Assembly (NCBI GenBank): GCA_015345905.1
Contig: JADDTR010000020.1
Span: 124,001 to 188,000 of the forward strand
From: Aotearoamyces nothofagi
Lineage: Eukaryota > Ascomycota > Leotiomycetes > Leotiales > Tympanidaceae
DNA: 64,000 bases
Reading direction: 5' to 3'
This document shows, one piece after another, positions 54,773 through 64,000 of this stretch (position 1 is the first letter of the stretch; every line of letters begins with the position of its first letter). Under the pieces are notes generated by a model that worked only from the letters and a program-made list of their open reading frames with translations, was not told where the DNA came from and made no database searches. The position numbers were made by a program, and so were the translations under genes.

Positions 54773-57214
54773 TCAGATGATATTCGCGATACTAATCCTA
54801 TCACTCGTCCTGCTCGTTGGCTCTGTTCGAGTTCCTTGTCTGACGACGGGTTGTTGCGCAGGAGGGTATGCTCTCGATTGTACCGTCGGCGTGAACCCAG
54901 AAGAAGATCTTCCACCGTAACCTTGCTCTCTGCCTAAGGGAATATACTGTGATTGCCCAGTGGCTTCCCTCATCAATATCTGTACCAAATATTCCACTCT
55001 CTCCCAGCCACCCCATTCTGTCGCCTCTTGCTCTGATAAATCCGTGGAGGTAGAAGCATCCGGTGCTGCAGAAGCACCTACACTTATGGTGCCAATACCA
55101 CTAGCAATATCTCTACCAGAATTCAGAGCCATCCCTGTTTCCGAACCTTGCCAAACCCAGCTGTTTCCCATGCTCGCCTGCATGTCTCCGCTCACATACG
55201 CCATCAATTCCTCATCATTAACATTATACGCAGGCAAAGAAGTTGGGTTTTGGCGACGCTTCTCAATTAGTGTGGATAGAAAAAAGGATAGGTTGCGACC
55301 GCAGGCGATGTTGACCGCTCGGTGCGATCCAATATGGGTAGAGGCACGAATTGCAACCAGAGCGGCGTCATAGTGTGCAGTGAAGAGGAGAATTAGAGTT
55401 ACACGCCAGATGTGTGTCGCAAGTAGTGTGCCGGCAGTAGTGCCGAATGTCGATGAAGGAGTATTTGGAAAGGGTTGTATTGCCCGGGAAAGGAGGTGGG
55501 TCGTATCTAGAGCAGCTCGGAGGCATTGCTCAACGGCATTTGCACGAACATCGAGAGGGCAATATGTAGAGAGGTTGTGGCGATGGAGGATAATGCGTGC
55601 GTTCATCAGGGAGAGTATGGGTACAAGGGCACGTGGATCGAGGGGTTCTCTCGAATCGAGTTGGAGAGAAGGTGGGAATGCTGTGAGGCAGGTTCGAAAG
55701 TGCGATTCAAAGATGGCGAGGGTACCGAGAGAGACAACAGGGGATTTTAGCGTCTTGCTCAGCTGCGAGATGCTCCGGACAACATGAATAGCGGGAAGGA
55801 GCAGGTTCGTGATGGGTTGTGCACCGGTAGGGACGAGCATGCCTCTATCGTGGATGTAGTGGTCGTCGATTGCGCTAGGGAGGGCCACATCGCAGTCAGC
55901 GTCTTCGATGAGGAGAGGCCGGCAGAGCTCGATGGATATGAGACGATCCCAGATATATATACCCCACCATACTCTTCTTCTCATCTCGCCTTCAATCGTA
56001 GGCCATGGTCCGGTCTCGACGTGCAGCCCGATATCCTGGGATATCCGTACGGAAGACGCTAGCCAGGTCCAAGCTGCCGACTTCAAGTTCATCTCCATTA
56101 GGCATATACTGGTGAGAAGGCTTGTTCGTGCGTGGTCAATTACGTAATCGTCGTTCCAAAGCTCCACGAGCATCCGCGACGTCTCTAAATATTCCCTGCC
56201 TTTCTGGGTGCGCTGTATACTAGGCTCAGTGCTGTATAAGACCCCTACAGCCAGCACCGCAAAGAGTAAAGAGGTCCAGACAAGGGGGATTCTTTGTAGC
56301 GATCCAGCCTTGTAAACATCTTCATATTCCTGTTTGAATGTCGGCCAATGTAGAATGGGTATTACAGTATGGATTGATGCGTAGTATGATTGTAGGAGGT
56401 GGTCGGAAATGTGCTTTGGAGGTAGTTCGGGACGGTGTTGGCTCAGCTGTCCCTGGATGCCGCTCTGTCGGTAAGGTGGAGGAGGCTTGAATATTCCCCG
56501 AGCATAGTTACGCAGATTCGTCCGCACACGGGAAAGATCGTGTGGCGGTGGAGGCCGTGGGCGTCTCTTGGGATGAGACCCGATTTCCGGCAGGATCAGG
56601 GTCGTCTGTGGTCCTTCATCCAGATCCATCTGGCCTTCTCTCATATTCATCAGTGATCGAAGATGTGAATTCTCCCTCTTCACCTGAGAGATCTGCTTCT
56701 CTAGATCCTGGGCCTGCTTGATAGATGACATCCTTCGATTCGTCTCTTTTGTGAACTGGCACTTGACGTTGCGACTCGAGCATTCCGAGCAGCTTGTCGT
56801 CTCCGTAGCATCGCACTTGACCTTGCGTTCCCTACACGCATCGCAACTCGGGTCCTTCCTCCTCTGCCGATATGCTCTCTTCTGCGCTTGTAAGCTTGCC
56901 GACATCTGCGGCGTTGGTCCAGCACCTGGTGTGCCACTTGACGACTCGTTGGATGCCATTGAATCCATGCCGGCTGCTCCAGGAGATGTCGTCCCAGAAC
57001 GATATGAGCCCTGGTAAGAACTATGAAAGGGGAGTCCAGCTGGTACGGCGGTGTGTTGGGGATTAGAGCTAGGACGTGGTGAAGCGCCCATGAGGCCAGA
57101 TCCAAAGGCGCCTTGTGGTATGGGCGATGCCGCAGACGACACGGACGACGAGTCGTAAGAAGCTGCTGACGGTATGGGCGATCGCGAGTAGCTATTCGGC
57201 GTCGGAGGCGACAT
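54773..57214 (-). CDS. Zn2Cys6 fungal transcription factor with coiled coil (813 residues)
   Basis: A single exon from the ATG at 57214. After a Ser/Pro/Gly-rich N-terminus of about 110 residues comes a basic run (QKRAYRQRRK) and the zinc cluster C124-x2-C127-x6-C134-x7-C-x2-C-x6-C (SCDACRERKVKCDATETTS, then CSECSSRNVKC). It is followed by a linker and dimerisation coiled coil (MSSIKQAQDLEKQISQVKRE). The fungal_trans domain spans about residues 270-560 (LLQSYYASIHTVIPILHWPT, MRRRVWWGIYIWDRLISIEL). The cluster plus coiled-coil segment looks highly conserved across filamentous fungi, so this is probably a widespread regulator and not a local pathway gene. It lies tail-to-tail with the amylase. 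Confidence 0.93.
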   Translation of the reverse strand: MSPPTPNSYSRSPIPSAASYDSSSVSSAASPIPQGAFGSGLMGASPRPSSNPQHTAVPAGLPFHSSYQGSYRSGTTSPGAAGMDSMASNESSSGTPGAGPTPQMSASLQAQKRAYRQRRKDPSCDACRERKVKCDATETTSCSECSSRNVKCQFTKETNRRMSSIKQAQDLEKQISQVKRENSHLRSLMNMREGQMDLDEGPQTTLILPEIGSHPKRRPRPPPPHDLSRVRTNLRNYARGIFKPPPPYRQSGIQGQLSQHRPELPPKHISDHLLQSYYASIHTVIPILHWPTFKQEYEDVYKAGSLQRIPLVWTSLLFAVLAVGVLYSTEPSIQRTQKGREYLETSRMLVELWNDDYVIDHARTSLLTSICLMEMNLKSAAWTWLASSVRISQDIGLHVETGPWPTIEGEMRRRVWWGIYIWDRLISIELCRPLLIEDADCDVALPSAIDDHYIHDRGMLVPTGAQPITNLLLPAIHVVRSISQLSKTLKSPVVSLGTLAIFESHFRTCLTAFPPSLQLDSREPLDPRALVPILSLMNARIILHRHNLSTYCPLDVRANAVEQCLRAALDTTHLLSRAIQPFPNTPSSTFGTTAGTLLATHIWRVTLILLFTAHYDAALVAIRASTHIGSHRAVNIACGRNLSFFLSTLIEKRRQNPTSLPAYNVNDEELMAYVSGDMQASMGNSWVWQGSETGMALNSGRDIASGIGTISVGASAAPDASTSTDLSEQEATEWGGWERVEYLVQILMREATGQSQYIPLGREQGYGGRSSSGFTPTVQSRAYPPAQQPVVRQGTRTEPTSRTSDRISIANII

Positions 57215-58154
57215 GGTGAATGTCGATGTTGCTGTGGGTAGGCGGGATTGATTGTTGTTGTATCAAGATCGCAAGGCAGAGAGAGAGCCTATCCGACGGA
57301 CCCTCTACAGGCAAACTTATTACGCACGAGAGGCTGTAGACAAGGGCCCAGCCTCATCCCTCGGAGCCCAGGAATCCACCGCAAGGTTAACTAGTTAACC
57401 AGCGTGCTCCGTGCAGGCAGTCTCTCAGAGGGCCAAAGGGAGATGCAAATGCAACAGGCGACGAGAATGTCGATAACGGGGGGAAATTAGTAGGGAAGGG
57501 ACCAGGATCAGACCCCAACAGCCAGACACGCCAGAGTAACGGCGAGCGCGCGGGGGGGGACGGGGGGCTAGAGGGGTGTTTAAAGGGTTGAGGAGGCTAT
57601 AAGATGCTGTGACCGGGGGAGGACAGGGTACCCAGATGGCTGCAATCTGCACGAATCTGCCCGACTGCAGATGCTGTACGACCCCAAGGGTGCTAGACTC
57701 CTGGAGCTTCGGAGCTTTTTACAGCAAAGCTGCAGAGACCAGGGACGGCTAGGGAGTGCTTGGTGGTAGATGCTTGGTGCTTGGCTACACGTTAAGAGGC
57801 AAGGTACGGTAGTACAGGCGTCGGGAGGTGATCCGTACGGGCGTGTGTTTGTGCGTGTGTGGGAGCGGCAGCGGCAGCGGCAGCAGTATGATGTAGCAGC
57901 AGCGTGGTGAGCAGCGCGGTGAGCAGCGAGCAGTGAGCAGTGAGCAGCGCGTGGTGCGTGGTGCGTAGTACGTGGAGCGTGGAGCGTGGAGCGTGGAGCG
58001 TAGATGTTGGGCTGGATATGGCGGGTCCTGCCAGGCCGGGCTGCTCTGTAGTTGTGCTATCGGCAGCAAGCCATCGTTGGTCGGTGGGTAGGTGAGGGGA
58101 TAGTAAAGTAGGTAGGTGGGTTGGTAGGTAGGCAAGCAAGTATGCAGATAGAGA

Positions 58155-58156
58155 GA

Positions 58157-58210
<54 letters not shown>

Positions 58211-58211
58211 G
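58155..58211 (+). repeat. GATA/GACA compound microsatellite
   Basis: About five GATA units pass directly into about nine GACA units. Confidence 0.95.
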
Positions 58212-58410
58212 CTGGCTGGGATGTCGAATGTCGAGGGACGCAACTGAATTATGAATTACTAGCTTCCAGAGGTAGTGGCGTACGTCGCTGCAAGCATGAT
58301 GGAATGGAATAAAGGGAGGAAGCGGCGGGAGAGGGAAGGGCCAGCTGGTAAGGCAGGCAAGAATATAGGCGGGAGGGCAGGCGGGCAGGCGGGCAGGCTG
58401 GCCGGCAGGT

Positions 58411-58438
58411 AATCAATCAATCAATCAATCAATCAATC
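58411..58438 (+). repeat. AATC tetranucleotide repeat x7
   Basis: Seven perfect AATC units, preceded by several GGCAGGCGG-type units from about 58375. Confidence 0.95.
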
Positions 58439-59126
58439 GGGACCCTAGACCCAGGGCAGGCGGGCAGGCACGGGGGGGTCCAGATGCCAGCCAGCCTACT
58501 GTAGCACCGCTTCTCTCCTCCTACCGGCACACTAGGCAGCACTAGGCAGATGGCACGAGCGGTGCAGGCTGCTGGGCTGCGGTGCTGCTCTGCTGCTGCT
58601 CTGCTGCTGCTCTGCTGCTGTGTGTTGTGTGCTGGTGCGTGCTGCTGCGTGCTGCGTACTGCTTGTTGCTGGCTGCTACTGCTGCAGTTGCTGCTCCTTC
58701 CAGTCCGGCACGGAGGGCGAGGGCGAGGGCGAGGGCGAGGGCGCCAGCAGTGCCGCAAGCGGGCGGCGAGTGGTGAGGATGGGAGGGTGCGGCAGGGAAG
58801 ACGGAATACTGGCAAGACGGAGTCATGTACGTATGGGACGAGGGCATCTGCCACGGGGGGGGAGAGAGAGAGGGAGGGAGAGAGGGAGAGAGAGAAGAGA
58901 CAGAGAAGAGACAGAGAAGAGAGGCGGAGGCAGAGAGACTAGACCCGGTAGCAGGCGGGCAGGCTACGGCAGGCAGCAAGTCAGGCTGGGCGGAAGAACT
59001 GGCGGGACTGGGTGGGTGCCCGGACCGTACAGGAAGGAGGCCGGACATGACAGCGTCGACCAGATAACCAGGTAGCCAGCCAGCCCAGACAAGCCAGACA
59101 AGCCAACCCACGCAGACCACGCAGAG

Positions 59127-59250
59127 GGCGCCAGGGCAGTGGCAGTGGCAGTCGCAGTGGCAGTCGCAGTTGCAGTGGCAGTCAGTCGCAGTCGCAGTCG
59201 CAGCACGGTAGCGGCAGCGGTAGCGGCAGAAGCAGCGGCAGCAGCAGCAG
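59127..59250 (+). repeat. GCAGTGGCAGTCGCAG and GGCAGC hexamer-like repeats
   Basis: A run of CAGTGG/CAGTCG hexamers grades into GGTAGC/GGCAGC/AGC repeats. Degenerate simple sequence without coding support. Confidence 0.75.
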
Positions 59251-59757
59251 CGTTAATGCTCCGAGGCGACAGGGCCTCTTAAGGCTGATCTAAAGTCTGG
59301 AGTGATCCATGCAGGCATCACGGCGACCCGCCAGCAGCCCGCCAGCAGCCCACCAGCCGGCCCAGCCAGTCGGCCACTTTCTGCCCTTTCTGCCGCCCCG
59401 GGGCCCTTGGCGAGGCAGCGACCCCTCCACCTCCCCCTTCTCTCTCTCGGCGTGCCACTGCGATTGCCATTGCAGTAGCGCTGTGCTGGCTGGCCTGGAC
59501 GGCGACGCGCTCTCTCTCTCGCGCGCTCTCTCTCTCGCTCTCCCTCTCTCTCTCTAGCCCCGTGCCCCGCCAGCCGGGGCACTGCGCTCGCTGCCCTCTC
59601 GCGACTGGCTGCCACTGCCGGCCCGCCCGCGTGACTGCGCCGCTCCGGCTGCCATGTCGTCGGTGTGCGAGTACCGTGCTGGGGGGCGCGAGGGAGGCCA
59701 GCTTGGGGGCAGCGAGCTGGGCAGGATAGATGCCGACGAGATCTGGCGGGCAGATAC

Positions 59758-59761
59758 GATG

Positions 59762-59828
<67 letters not shown>
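59758..59828 (+). repeat. TGCC tetranucleotide repeat, about 17 copies
   Basis: Nearly perfect TGCC (CCTG) run, the longest tetranucleotide array in the window. Confidence 0.95.
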
Positions 59829-59886
59829 ACCTGAGGTGCCGGAGACGGTCGGTCGTAGCCACGCCAATGGGGTCGCGGAAGAGGCA

Positions 59887-59921
59887 CCGCATGGCACCGC
59901 ATGGCACCGCATGGCACCGCG
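59887..59921 (+). repeat. GCACCGCATG 10-nt repeat
   Basis: Three to four tandem copies of GCACCGCATG, the last diverged. Confidence 0.85.
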
Positions 59922-60007
59922 TCGCAGGCATGTCCTCCGTATGGCTGCTCCACAGCTCGACAGCGCGGCACGGTACAGCACAGTAGTGGTGTACTGGCCT
60001 GGCCGTG

Positions 60008-60044
60008 TGGCTACCGGTGGCTACCGGTGGCTACCGGTGGCTAC
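60008..60044 (+). repeat. GTGGCTACCG 10-nt repeat
   Basis: Three perfect and one partial copy of GTGGCTACCG. Confidence 0.85.
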
Positions 60045-60788
60045 GGCATGACATCTGCTGTCCGTCGTGGTGGGCTCATCACTTCATGGTCCTGTCCGTC
60101 CTACGCACGGCAGCCAGGCAGCGCAAGGCAGCGCAGCGCAGCGCAGCGCAGCGCCGTTGGGCGCCGGGCGGCGGACACGGGCGTGGGCCGAGGGCCGTGG
60201 GCTGTGGCAGTCAGTTGGAGGTGGTAGGGGAGGGCATAGCGTGCGATACGGTAACGAGTAAGGCCCGCCGCACCAGGCGGCCGCTGCAGGGTCGGGGCGA
60301 GCGACTGTGCTGTAGGTACTGTAGGTACTGCACTGTAGGTACTGCACTGTACTGTACCGTACTGGGACTGCACAGTATGGCATGTCCCTGCCACGCTACA
60401 CTGTAGCCAGCCTGCCACCGCCTGTGCTCGATACCGTGGACTGCAAGCTGAGTGAGGTTTGGCGAGGATGTACGGCACTGCCTGGAAGCTACAGCCTACT
60501 CTGCTGCTGCTGGCGCTGTAGGCTGGTGCCGTAGGGTGCGGGCGTACGCTGCACGCTGCACGCTGTACGCACGCACTGCCGAACAAGAGGTCCTGGGTAG
60601 GATAGGGTAGGGCAGGGCAGGGCAGGGCAGGTACTGTGCAGTGCAGTCCTGTACTGTACTGTAGGTAGTGACGACAGGTCCTTGCCCCGGCAAGGCGGTA
60701 CTGTAGGCTCGAGTGGCTCGCACTCCCCTGGGCCCTCGCGTCCGGCCAAGGCCCCCGGGGACTTCGGGGCATTGCGGTACACAGCACA

Positions 60789-60865
60789 GTACTTGCTGTA
60801 CTTGCTGTACTTGCTGTACTTGCTGTACTTGCTGTACTTGCTGTACTTGCTGTACTTGCTGTACT
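60789..60865 (+). repeat. 9-nt array TTGCTGTAC x8
   Basis: Eight copies of a 9-nt unit, perfect throughout, ending in an inverted repeat (TACTTGCT .. AGCAAGTA) that could form a hairpin at about 60853-60880. Confidence 0.95.
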
Positions 60866-61649
60866 GTACAAGCAAGTACAGTACACGCCAGCCCGCCAAG
60901 GCTCCCGCGCCCCTGCAACGCCCGCCAAAGCCCTGCCAGGCTCGCTCGCACGCACGCGGGCTGGGCAGAGCACTGCAGAGCACTGCGGCCGACCTGCTAG
61001 CGGCCACCTGTGCGCTACTGCTCGCTGCTGTGAGCCGCTGTGAGCCGTGGACCGCCGCGGACCGCCGTGGAGCCCTGCCTGCTGCCCCCCTGCGGCTGCC
61101 CTGCTGCTGCCCCGACCGTGCCTGCCCAGCAGCCTAACTCCGCCCGCCAGGCCCTGCCACCACCCTCCCCCCCCCCCCCCAGTGCACCCTTGGGGCCCTC
61201 GACCGATACACGCTGTAGGGCCCTCCGAGCTCCTCTGCCCCTTACCCACGCACCTCTTCCTTCGCACTTACTCGTTACTGCATGGCCCGAACCACGATAT
61301 ATCTTGGCCTCGGTCCGGCAAATCCCCCATTTTCCCTCTTGCCAGCTCTACTCTACAGTGCTGCTGCTGCTGTATTACTTGTCCTTTGGTCAGCCACGCA
61401 TCCTTCTTGCCTGACGTCTTGTCCGCGGCCCGTTGGCCGCTCTCCTACAGTCCTGCTGTGCCTCTGCTCTCGATGCCTGCCGACAGACGCCTGCTGCACA
61501 GAAATCCTCCCCAAGTGCCAATCAGTCATTGAATACAGGTTAGTCCGGCTCCCGAGCCGCTGATCACAGGACATCCCATCGCCCTGCATCCATGAAAGGG
61601 GAGAAAAGAAAAGGAAAAGGGAAAGGGGAAGGGGAAGGGGAAGGGGAGC

Positions 61650-61952
61650 TCAACCGTAGACTCCCCCATCCCCCGTGCTCCTGCCCAATGTTGCTGGTGC
61701 TTCTTCCTCCGAGTCCGCCACCCTAATTGGCTCCCCGGGGCAGAAAAACAAACTGTCCTCGTAGATTGCCACCTCGCATCTCGCGTTTCCTGCAGAGCGT
61801 CGGCTCTCCGGCCCGGCATAGTTAGAGGCGGAACGGTAATACGTAGCATAAGGGTCAGCCAGAGCAGCGATCCTCGACTGATCGTGAGCCGCCTGTTTTG
61901 GTTTCGAAGAGAGAAATGAGAATGATCGTCCACCGAGGGGGGGTTCTTGCAT
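61650..61952 (-). CDS. Possible small ORF, 100 residues
   Basis: From an ATG at 61952 this frame encodes 100 residues (start MQEPPLGGRSFSFLSSKPKQ) and stays open further upstream. The middle and C-terminal part (SRIAALADPYATYYRSASNY, VAIYEDSLFFCPGEPIRVA) has a balanced composition unlike the repeat-driven ORFs around it, and lies just beyond the satellite region. I do not recognise it, and no splice partner was found. Weak support only. Confidence 0.25.
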   Translation of the reverse strand: MQEPPLGGRSFSFLSSKPKQAAHDQSRIAALADPYATYYRSASNYAGPESRRSAGNARCEVAIYEDSLFFCPGEPIRVADSEEEAPATLGRSTGDGGVYG

Positions 61953-64000
61953 GCCTCTACAACGCCGATGTAACCAGATCAACATCGACGCTGCGGCAAA
62001 TAAGTTGTGAGTGGGGTGCAGCGCATCTATACCTGGTGCATTCTTGTGTGCGTGGAGAGGCAATTGGATTTCTGAGACGGCAGCTGGATATGTAGCTCTG
62101 TCTGCCTGGGTATGACATGTTCACCCGGCCCGAACCGAGCAGACTATACCGTACAGTCCAGATTTACTGCAAAGATCCTGCTCTTCCCCGTAAGAAGGAT
62201 GCTGATGGGCACTACGGCAAGGCTACCACCCGGGGAGCCAAAAGCTCCCGAGATGTACAGTTTAGCAATCATTGATGTACTGTAGTATGCGTGCCTTGCC
62301 GTTTAGCGGAGGGATCTGATGCCCAGGAGTAGATCAGTGCTACGATGAGATGGAGTGCTCAAGGAAAGTCTAAAAAAGACTCTAGTGGACGATCACCAGC
62401 TGGTCTTCCATGAACTTAACCCTACCACTAAGTATTGGCGATCGGATGATGGAAGCGGCGCTGGTACTCGCACAAGTACTGTACTTGATACTTGCGCTTG
62501 TACTGTATAGCAAAACCTTGCTTATAGCCAATCGCAAGCACATCCATTGCTCGCACTTGCTCCAGCCGGTGCTGTTCGGGAGGATCATATGGATATGGCA
62601 ACAGAGTGGCGGTGGCGGTAAGGCCAATGTCTCGTGTGCAAGCAGTCGCATTGATTATGGATGCAGGGACGTCAAGCTTCGGTCGAGAGCAGCCGTGGGT
62701 GGGCGATTACCAAGGAATGAATAATCCGGCAATCCGGTACTATTCAGTATATACTAGAAGACAATTGAGCTTGATCTGGAAGTTGATAAGCCCCTAGTTG
62801 CCTCATCGATAATCATGGCCTTTATTCTATCGTAGATGCTAGATCCCATTAGCGACCTTATGCACAGCCGGGGCTTGGGAGTGCAGAAGCCGCAGGACGT
62901 CGGCCTCTTGGTGGGGGCTTGGCATGAGAAATGGGCTAGAAGGATAGGCTGCACGTGGGAGGACGCTCTGCAAGTTGCAATGCAGAGTACAAGTACATTG
63001 ATGGCGGTGTTGGTAGTAATTCGGGTCTACTGCGTGTGAAGCTCGACATGCCAGGACTAATCTATCGGCCCAAGCAGCGAGGCATGAGGGCATTGACAAG
63101 AGAGAAGCAGCCTCCGATTGAGATGGCTGATTCAGGGTTTGGACGAGCCTGTGTAATAGATTACTGACCAGGCAGTATCATCGCGTCGCTCGTAGCAAGC
63201 ATCCCTCCCCCACCTCCCGACGCGCACAATACGCGCACTTGCCACCTGGATGATGGACTGGATGGTATGCACCCACAGGGGCAGAGAATCGGGATGGACA
63301 GCACCCGACTTGATATTGTACAGCCGCAGTCCGGATGCAAAAGAATCCGGGAATGGTATCAGGCGTCGGTGTTTGGATAGAAGCCTATACGGAGCAGGCC
63401 CTCATCGTTGCACATGACTGCCCGCCTATCAAATAGCGACGATGACGAATTGTACGAGTACTGTAGGTTGGGACTGTACTTAGTTTCGTGCCAGGTCTTT
63501 AGCGCGTAGACAACGTGGAGGCAGTTTCCTAAGGTACTGCCATGCGGCATACCTGCGGTGGGCTGCTCTGTGTCCGCACTAGGAGCAAGGAGTAGGAGTA
63601 GCAATATCGTCACCGGAGACGTGTATGTACTGTACTGTATCTACGGAGTAAAGGAGGTGATCTATGATGGAAGGTGATCTATGATGGAAGGAGATCTGGG
63701 AAGCCCGCCCAGGACGGGCCTCGTGCCGTCGGCTAACGGGGCCGTGAGGCGACTACCCGCCCTAGGGTGTTCGGGCGAGGAAAGATTCGATATCAAAGTC
63801 CAGCCCTGGGAGGAGGAAGGCCTGGATGGAGAATGGCGCGCATCAGCATAATCGCTCGATTTCTCAGGTCACCCAAGAATTCCGCAGCGTCGATGTCCAT
63901 GTGACCATGTCGCTCGCTACATGCGCTGCCACTCCCATATAGCCGAGCGCGGTCGGCTTAATTGCATTTTGATCTGATCTGAGTTGCAAGCGATCGCTCC
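61953..64000. other. Right-end region, no gene recognised
   Basis: About 2 kb of unique sequence with only short, featureless ORFs on both strands. GTACTGTA-type words recur here as they do in 60.3-60.9 kb. A GTGATCTATGATGGAAG duplication lies at about 63657-63690. No RNA gene seen. Confidence 0.5.

Larger units (their letters stand above)
57215..61649. other. Microsatellite-rich, apparently gene-free region
   Basis: About 4.4 kb with GC-rich simple sequence: GATA/GACA, AATC, TGCC, CTTGCTGTA, GTGGCTACCG, GCATGGCACC, CAGTCG/CAGTGG and CT/GA runs. The many ORFs here read through the repeats on both strands in several frames and show no domain, so I call none. The 5' leader and promoter of the 57214 gene occupy its left end. 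Confidence 0.6.

Noticed and set aside
58542-60406. Many long ORFs on both strands (up to about 240 codons) in the satellite region
   Set aside because: They are open in several frames at once, are built of repeated Ala/Arg/Cys/Gln residues from simple sequence, and show no domains or splice structure.
60101-61267. 388-codon minus-strand ORF
   Set aside because: It reads through the TTGCTGTAC array and GC-rich repeats (YSKYSK-type runs). No domain or plausible composition.

Overview
The window is nuclear DNA of a filamentous ascomycete (Pezizomycotina). The evidence is many short introns (about 47-60 nt, GT..AG, with CTAAC/CTGAC-like branch points), four Zn2Cys6 transcription factors, a hybrid histidine kinase, an MFS permease of the allantoate/nicotinate type, fungal GH12, GH31 and GH13 enzymes, a pisatin-demethylase-like P450 and a 2EXR protein. 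A leotiomycete or related class would fit, but the sequence alone does not decide this. I saw no rRNA, tRNA, CRISPR array or recognisable transposon or virus-like element. Exon joins were worked out by hand from splice signals, frame and family motifs.

Layout. 0-5 kb: a partial serine-rich ORF at the left edge, then an F-box/LRR-like protein. 6-13 kb: a secreted GH12 endoglucanase, a cysteine-rich single-pass membrane protein (minus) and a Zn2Cys6 factor with two micro-exons. 14-19 kb: a 920-residue disordered repeat protein and the SRP19/Sec65 subunit of the signal recognition particle. 19.7-27 kb, all minus: a 2EXR protein with a poly-Glu tract, a CCCH zinc-finger protein with a possible 66-residue ORF just upstream, and a second Zn2Cys6 factor. 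27.9-32.4 kb: a soluble GAF-hybrid histidine kinase, divergent from that factor. 33-36 kb: a GH31 glycosidase (minus) with an 8-nt micro-exon. 38-45.8 kb: an 11-exon MFS transporter with one GC-AG intron, and a third, 1020-residue Zn2Cys6 factor. 45.8-57.2 kb: a cytochrome P450 with an unusual I-helix, an acidic membrane protein (minus), an intracellular GH13 alpha-amylase and a fourth Zn2Cys6 factor (minus). 57.2-64 kb: almost no convincing genes, many microsatellites and a recurring GTACTGTA-like word.

How the genes may work together. GH12 (beta-glucan/xyloglucan), GH31 (alpha-glycoside) and GH13 (alpha-glucan) enzymes sit among four Zn2Cys6 regulators, a two-component sensor kinase, a permease and a P450. 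This looks like a carbohydrate-use and accessory-metabolism neighbourhood interspersed with housekeeping genes (SRP19). It does not look like a classical secondary-metabolite cluster, because no PKS, NRPS or terpene synthase is present. The most unusual features are the micro-exons, the GC-AG intron, the P450 I-helix variant, the repeat-built disordered protein and the satellite-rich right end.
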